From: Sphagnum compactum
Lineage: Eukaryota > Bryophyta > Sphagnopsida > Sphagnales
Length of the DNA: 64,000 nt
Assembly (NCBI GenBank): GCA_965153455.1
Contig: OZ234495.1
Location: 23,742,875-23,806,874 of the forward strand
Direction of reading: 5' to 3'
Positions within the stretch are counted from its first letter, which is position 1. Every line of letters begins with the position of its first letter. This document shows, in pieces, positions 57,401 to 64,000 of the stretch. Below the pieces are notes generated by a model that was not told the DNA's origin, did not search any database, and saw nothing but the letters and a program-made list of their open reading frames with translations. A program made the translations under genes and the position numbers.

Positions 57401-60234
57401 AGCTGAAAAAAGATCACTCAGGAACACATGAACAGCACATCAGAAAATGTTTTTTTTTTTAAAGATTTAAAAACCAGTTTTAATTGAAAGCCCTTACAGT
57501 TACTAGCAAGTATTGAAAGCACCACAAGAAAGTAATAACACAAGAGACAAAAATTTGAAAACTGTGAGAATTTTGCAAGAAAAAAATTAAATGCAAAAAG
57601 CTCACCTGATCCATACCCCCTGATTGCGTCCCAATGTGACGCTCACATGTGCAACTGAATTCTGACACATCTTGCTGTTCACAGCAGCACACAAAGTAGC
57701 CAAAAAAATCCATAACAAAAGATTACAAATTCCAGTCTATCACACAAACAACACAAAAAAACCCTTTCAGGAAAAAACTGTGAGCTCGTGTGTTGGGTAT
57801 ATAATTCCACCTGCTGGTTCTAGTCTTACCATTAAGGTCTGGGGGGTGGCAACAGATTATGTCATTTTCTTGACCACATTATAATGACATAATCTCTCTT
57901 CCAGTGATGATGATCATACATACACTCATAAATGGTCACCAAAAAATTGTCTGTTGAACACTTCGTATTCTCCAAATGGTTGAATCTGCCACCCCCAGAC
58001 CTTAATGTCGTCATGGAATGGCCTCACCCTTGCCCATTATGTTGGGTAAGCTCGCACTAATGGGTTCAACTGGCGTCTTACCAAAAGTTTAAAAATGGGC
58101 AGGGGGCTTGACCATTCCATAGTGCGGAAGGGAATTGTGTGTGCCTTAAATCACTTCAGGAAAAATCCAACTGGAAGTGATTTACAGCATAGAAGTGTCT
58201 TACAGGTTTACGGGATTTTGATTCCCATAAACCACACGCACTTTCCACTAATGCATATGCTAACGAGAGTACCTTAAGAAAGCCATATATGCTCATGAGA
58301 GTACCTTAAGAAAGTCATATATGCTAATGAGAGTATTAGCATTTAGAAAGCTCTAATATTATACTACTGAGAGTACCTTTAGAAAGCTTAGATTGAAGGC
58401 ACCACAAATAACAATGACTGAGACACACACAAGTGAGGAGGAGCTTGACAGGCCGGCCCCTGTGACGATGGAATGAAAAATCATAGGTTAATAAATATGA
58501 AGCAGCATTCTGGAAGATGAACCCAAAAAGACAACCTTTGAGCTTGTGATATTGAGAGCTGCCAAAATCGCAATTGCAGATGAGCACACTATGGCTGCCG
58601 AGCTTGATAAGCCAGCGCCTGCAAATGTGTTTTTTTTGCCATCCAGTTTTACACCCAGATAAGAGTTTTGGGTATTTGAATCTTAGCTTTTGTTTTAACC
58701 TAAAAAGAAAACTCTACGCTTTCATTTTGATGGAAAAAAAAAATCTAAGAATATCCCCTCTCTATACAAAATAAGATTTACAGTGAGACTAGACGCAATA
58801 ATAATAAATGGAAAAAACTGAGGACTTGCACCAAATAATAATTTCACAATCTCCCGCTGTATTAATGGCTGAAATTGTATCATGAAAAATGAGTGTGGAG
58901 AAATACCAATGGGAACAGTGCCATCAACGACCACATTAAGCCCCACAGGTGGCCCGATATCTTGTGCATTGTGCGCTAGATACTCAAACACTCCCTTATA
59001 CCTGCATGCAACAAAGATCCATCAAAACCCACATCAATATATTTTGTGTCAGGAGCAATACATATTTTTTCTCATTTTACCAATTTTGTGATATAGCCAC
59101 ACTGGTGATTATCCACAAGAGGAATTAGCCAAACTTGGCTACACATCAGAGAGGAAAGTAGAAAATTTTAAGAATCCTCCTAGAACCTATTGTCTAAATA
59201 TGATGATTTTCAGAATTCTTTTCCTCAAAATGGCACATTTTTTTTCACAAAAATCCTTTGTATGAGTCGCACTGGATTTGTTTTTGTTTTTGGGTTACCA
59301 AGTGGTGGAAATTGAACCCAAAAAACACACACACACTGACCAGGAGTTACAGTGAAAATGTTGACAAAACATCATTCAGGAAGCTCTCTACAATGTTCAG
59401 AACCTTAGAAATCAGAAAGATGAAAATCAAAGAAACATACATACCCACAGAGGAAATAGTTGGCCCACACATGATTCTCCACATTCACTTCCTGTAAAAG
59501 AAGCCAAGTTCAGAAAAAACCAATGATCGTATCAAAAATAAGCCTAGCCTTTCTGGTTATGTTATGTTTGTGATCACTGGGAAAGGAATTTGTTGCAGCA
59601 AAATGTGGTGCAGCTCAGCAATATACAAGAGATTATTGGTTTTGTGACCAAAAACCTGAGCTGGGTCTGCTTGAAATGTGCAGGTTTTGAACTCTTCGGA
59701 ATCAATATTTGCAATGTGTAACATTGGTGGATTCTCTTGTGTGTTGTTGCTTCTCCCAATTGCAACTACTGTGTCCTGACGGATAGCCATTGGTAGTACA
59801 AAATAGCCCTCATAGTCGATATGCTCTCCAATCAAATTCACACGTCCTATATGCAACCTAAAAATTACTTTCATAAGCCCAAAAAAAAAGTGATTTCTCA
59901 CTTCTATGCTTGACATTGGAAAATCTTCAAACTTTCAACCTGGTGAAAACTCTGATTTCCGTTCAGAGTCAAGGAGGAGGAGATGAAGGGGATTCAAAGT
60001 TTTGGAAGATTATTCTATATTCCAATTTTTTGGGGGGAAAACAATAAGAAGAAGGAACAACAGCAGACCTGGAGCTCGTGCAAAAATTTCAGGTTCGTGA
60101 CCATACAATTCCACAAACTTGTGCTTCAGCTTGTTGTATCGAGCTTTTGCCACCTCCAATTGAGGACCTTCTTCATACACATCTGATAGAGAAGTGAAGA
60201 CTGGTATAGTATCCTCCTCCATGTTCCCTGCCAT
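54456..60234 (-). CDS. GALK: Galactokinase (GHMP kinase), 13 exons, 502 aa
   Basis: Phosphorylates galactose to galactose-1-phosphate with ATP, in the cytosol. Exons: 60234-60069, 59846-59656, 59491-59445, 59001-58907, 58618-58536, 57674-57606, 57356-57171, 56986-56852, 56484-56350, 55992-55925, 55288-55208, 54889-54748, 54566-54456. All have GT-AG borders and join in phase to 1509 nt; plant galactokinases are about 496 residues. Motif 1 [14 protein letters not shown] is at residues 56-69 (Arg57 catalytic), motif 2 GAGLSSSAA at 167-175 (ATP phosphate loop), GTQSGGMDQ at 209-217 (Asp216 the likely base), and motif 3 LTGAGWGGC at 440-448. The start Met opens a leader very like the Arabidopsis one (IPVFTSL). 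A spare version of exon 5 lies at 58459-58377. The gene shows no stops or frameshifts and appears functional. Confidence 0.96.
57830..58007. mobile_element. 178-bp MITE-like element in a galactokinase intron
   Basis: Terminal inverted repeats of about 25 bp: CATTAAGGTCTGGGGGGTGG at 57830 and its inverse ending CCCAGACCTTAATG at 58007. Inside, GATTATGTCATT (57855-57866) pairs with AATGACATAATC (57882-57893). No clear target duplication and no coding. It lies in the intron between exon 5b and exon 6. Confidence 0.6.
58257..58395 (-). repeat. Tandem copies of the exon 5b end and its splice donor
   Basis: On minus, CTTTCTAAAGGTACTCTC (the exon 5b end and donor) is followed by one partial copy lacking the GT donor (CTTTCTAAATGCTAATACTC) and two further copies containing CTTTCTTAAGGTACTCTC. 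Copies are linked by ATTAGCATATATG-like spacers of 38-40 bp. Confidence 0.85.
58377..58459 (-). other. GALK: Alternative exon 5b of galactokinase
   Basis: 83 nt with CACAG acceptor and AAG|GTACTC donor, in the same phases as exon 5. It encodes [17 protein letters not shown], then [10 protein letters not shown], against [17 protein letters not shown], then [10 protein letters not shown], for exon 5. The kinase phosphate-loop motif is kept but Ala-Ala becomes Ser-Ser. It lies 76 nt after exon 5. If both exons were included, the frame would shift and reach a TAA before the end of 5b, so they can only be used one at a time. Confidence 0.8.
58536..58618 (-). other. GALK: Exon 5 of galactokinase (canonical form)
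   Basis: 83 nt, ATP-loop exon with GAGLSSSAA (residues 167-175). It matches the canonical plant sequence better than 5b, so it is taken as the default form. Confidence 0.92.
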
Positions 60235-61450
60235 AACATCATTATCAGTTCTTCACCCGCAAAAAACATTAAAACAAAAAGAAACTAAAAAACCAAAAAT
60301 TCAATCCAACGACAAAACCCTCTCACAAAAAACCGTCCTTTAGAAGAATATACAAACAAACACTTGTTGACACAAAAACTCCACATCCACCCAAAACCCC
60401 AAAACTACACACCAGCCCCTTGAATGTGTTGCTTCCTCAAAAAGCTTCAAAAACTGCAAACTTTCATCAAAAGACCACAGCTTTTTGGAGCTTTTTGGGG
60501 GTCTCAAAAATCTACCCACTCGCAGAAAAAACAAACCAACCATCTTGTCTTCACAAAAGTGTAGATTATGATGATACCAAGAAACAGCAAGTCAGGAGTT
60601 GTAGAAGAAGAAGCAGAAGAAGAAGAAGACAACAAGACTTTTTTATGCTCTCCTCCTCCTCCTCCTCCTTCCTAAGTGCTTATTGAAACTTCGGGAGTGA
60701 TACGACCTTCAGATTTAGAAAGATTTGAGTTTTCTTTTTTTCTTAAAAGCTTTTCCTCCAACAAAGAAACCAATAAAAAGCAAACAAACAAAAACCCCAC
60801 CCACCCAAAAGACTTGAGCTTTATTTTGTTTCTCCAGCTTTCCTCCAAGAAAGAAAGAAACCAAAACACCAAACACAAGACAAAAAAAGATCTACCCATC
60901 CATCCTTCACGCATTTGTTGATGATTTTCACTTACTTGCTTGGCTATGGAAGAAGTGAGAAAATTGACAAGCACCCAATTCACTTGTTTGGTCAGTCAGA
61001 GCTACTAAGGATGATAAAACCCAAAGCAACTAACTTACTTTGTTGGCCTGGTGGACCCACCCACTCACTCACCCACAAAACAAAACCCAAGTAGGTACTT
61101 CCTTAACTTACTCACCTATCTTTGAGAAATTCTCAAAATCAAAGGATCTTCAGAAATTATTGTTTCTCCTTTGTAGAAGACTCATCCAAGATGTGTGAGA
61201 AAAGATAGATCGTCACAAGAATGCAACTTTCAACACAGATCATGTGTGTGAAGGGAAAAGATGGATAGATAGATAGATCATTCACAAATAATGCCACTTT
61301 CACAAGGAGTTGGTCTTCCACTTCAATATCATGTCATGAATTAGATACATAACACTTTTGATCTATAAAAAGTTCTACACTCATACAAAAAACAATTCTT
61401 CCTCACATACTTAGTTTAGTTTTTTTTTTCCCCCTCATAATAATCCATTT
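60235..61450. promoter_or_regulatory. Upstream region of galactokinase
   Basis: The 5' flank contains GAA microsatellite at 60603-60630 and TCC repeats at 60648-60670, typical of plant leader or promoter DNA. Exact promoter elements cannot be located with confidence; a leader intron cannot be excluded. Confidence 0.35.
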
Positions 61451-64000
61451 TGTGTGTGTATCCATTTGTTTGTCTTTGTCATGCAACAAGTACAACAAAA
61501 TGTTTTACATTGTGGAAACTCATCTTGATCATGTCCCTCTTTGTGTAAAGGTTGATCCACGTGTTGGGTTAGGCCACTTGGGTGTAGTGTGTGTCTTTTT
61601 GGTATTGGAATTGCAGTTAGTCTCTCTTTTAGTTCCTCACATGCTCTCTCTCTCTCTCTAACTTCTCTTTTGGTTGCCAGACTTCCCCCAAACTTGGTGA
61701 CTCACTTCTCCTTTGGGTTGCCAAACTTGGTGATTCTTTTCATGATTTTGACATCATGGTTTGTTTCCCTTGTTTCATTCACCAAGTCTTAGTTAAACTC
61801 AAAACTCTAAGGGTTTAGGGTTTAGGTTGGAGCAGCTTTTTGAGGACCCAAAAATTAGTTGTTGCTAGGTTTAGGGGTTAATATGCTTGTAATTCACAAT
61901 ACATGTGTGCTCGACCATTGTTCAACAATGTAAAAGTCTAGCACATTAATAAGGAGCCATGGGGAATTTGAACTTGAGCAACAAAACATACCCCCTCTCC
62001 CCGCCTCTCCCAAATTCATATAATGTTTTGTAATAACTAATCTCTTTAGACATTTAAAGCGGAACCAAATCCAAATAATGTGTTTTTAAAAAAATTGTAA
62101 TCCTCATGGAAATTAGGGCAAAACTATGGTGGTCATGATAGATACTAGAATGTATTTTGATTTGACAATTAGTAACCTAGAGGAAGTTGGAATGAGTAAT
62201 TTTCTACATAACATGGAAATTAAAAAATATGGTGTCAACATTATTGTGAATATGGAAAAGGTGTAAATTTTGATTTGTGTGAAAATGAATGAGGTTTGAA
62301 TTGACAATACATCCCACTCAATGCTAGCTAATAAATAAAGGTCATAATGATCATGTAAACAACCAATTTTTATGTGAATAAGCACCAATTTACATCAATG
62401 ATTTTTCATGAATCATTTCATGGCAAACTTTGTTAATCCTTGGAATGGAAGTGCACCAAAAACTTATACCTATGTGTTAACAAATACTCAATTAAAACTT
62501 GAACATTCACACATAAATGACAAATGTAAGGTAAACAATTTATGCTCACCTGAATTCATGACATCAAACATAGGAATTTTGACCTAAGACGAATTGTCCA
62601 TTCAAAATCAACCATTCCCAAAGGGGCAAAGGCTATAAATTTACTAATATTTAGTATTGAAAGCATTTAGTCACTAACTTTTGTAAATGCATAAAAAGCA
62701 CCATAATCAATGGGTTTGCACATGTCAATTTTATATAGATTTAAACCTTACAATATTCTTACATGTAAATATATAATAATAAATTGTTTAATTATACATT
62801 TTTGTGAGACTTTTCAAACCAAATGTTGATCACACTTGGTGTCTAAGACTTGCAATTAAAATCAATTAAGTGCCATGATCACAATATCACAATTCTTAAC
62901 ATTAGAAGTTATCATCAACTTTTTAAACATCATTTCAACATGTTCGTATAATTAGTAAGTAACATTGAATTATCCTTTTGGAATTTACAATCTAATTCAC
63001 ACTTACAAAAATAATCTTTTTGACCTTTATTTTTAAATAATAACAAATTAAAAAGGATGCAAGCCAAACATTAATTAATTTGTCTTTTTTTTAAAACTTT
63101 CGTTAGAATTATTATTTTATTTTATTTTATTTTTCAAAAAATTAATACTAATTAACAAAGGTTAATTACATCATTTTAAAATCAATGTTATGTCGTATGC
63201 CATGGCATTTGCAAAAATTAATACTAAGTGTGATTTGGTGGTCTAAATTTTTTTTCTTAATTATCTTGAGTAAAAGATAATTCAATGTGTAATAACTATT
63301 TGTAAATAAAGTTTTTACACATTTTTCTTGCACTTTGTTTCTTTCAATTTATTGATCTTGCAAATATGCTAACTTTTATTTGTAAAACACATTTCACATT
63401 CAAAAAAATATGTTTTCAAATTTTCCCAATTTTTTTCAATGCAATTTCATGATATGTTGCACAATTGTTGTTCCATTCCTCTGTTCATATGAATCATAAG
63501 CGATTAATTTGAAAAAAAACCATAGGAATTTGGTTGTGTTGGTGTTATACAATTACACGAAATGTCATTCATTGTTTTCAAAATTTTGTAAAAATATTAC
63601 CATTGAGTTCACAACTATAATATTTTCTTCATGGACATGCATTTGTTGGCCTTTTTGTATGGATGCATCCTTGTGGTGCAAAAAGAAACACTATTAGATC
63701 ATGATGCCATTTCTTTTTGTTCAAAATTAAATATAGTACCTATATTGTAATCTTGAAATCCTTGTGGCCAATATAGATGTTCACATACACTAAAAACCAA
63801 CATTCAATATTGAATTACAAGTTCAACATTTTTCCTCACATATATCTTATTTGTGAATTGTAATATAGGAAGAAGAAGATATATTGATTCGAATGTGGTG
63901 CTCAAGGTGATGATTTTTCATATGTGCTTGAATTTGAGGAAGCAGGAGGAGATTCAATTTGATGGCATCAATTAACAATTTTGCTTTTAAAAACCAAGTT
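61451..64000. other. No gene recognised
   Basis: AT-rich DNA. A doubled TTTAGGG telobox-like word lies at 61810-61827. No supported coding region. Confidence 0.5.

Overview
The window reads as nuclear DNA of a green land plant. It contains spliced genes with GT-AG introns, a plant-type galactokinase, a fragment of a plant UDP-rhamnose synthase gene, CACTA (En/Spm) transposon genes, a Ty3/gypsy chromovirus with an initiator-Met tRNA primer site, and internal CCCTAAA-type telomere-like motifs. The background is AT-rich and gene-poor. No bacterial or organellar gene organisation is visible. The exact plant group cannot be fixed from the sequence; a non-flowering plant such as a fern would fit but is a guess.

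Layout. From 1 to 6.8 kb there is gene-poor DNA with degenerate repeats and one decayed coding stretch (about 3.6-4.1 kb, minus). From 6.87 to 7.63 kb (minus) there is a truncated, frameshifted copy of the rhamnose synthase N-terminal domain. From about 9.5 to 39.13 kb the DNA is dominated by CACTA-type sequence: a broken TNP2-type transposase on minus (15.66 to 9.5 kb), captured or degraded plus-strand coding pieces (11.5-12.4 kb inside a TNP2 intron, 16.3-17.4 kb, and a GH3 beta-glucosidase fragment at 20.26 kb), and a spliced TnpA-like gene on plus (29.8-37.7 kb). It ends in a subterminal array of six ~110-bp repeats and a CACTA terminus at 39128. The mate terminus was not found, so treating all of this as one element is inference.

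A complete but defective chromovirus (21202-29180, coding strand minus, target duplication CACTT) sits inside that region. Its left LTR is itself split by a solo LTR of a related family in opposite orientation (21592-22625, target duplication GAAAC). This gives a readable order of events: chromovirus first, second element later, then LTR-LTR recombination.

From 39.1 to 54.4 kb the DNA holds mostly repeats and foldbacks: a 42-bp minisatellite, a decayed LRR receptor exon, two consecutive hairpins, a G-rich tract, a long microRNA-like hairpin at 47.65-47.94 kb, a second CACTA-like terminus at 50.57 kb, and a tract made of variants of CCCTACATAG.

The clear intact host gene is galactokinase (60234 to 54456, minus). 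Thirteen exons join in phase to a 502-residue protein with all three kinase motifs. It also carries a second, divergent version of exon 5, with identical length (83 nt), phase and splice sites, encoding an alternative form of the ATP-binding GLSSS motif. This looks like a mutually exclusive exon pair that changes the active-site loop, and it is the most interesting feature of the window.
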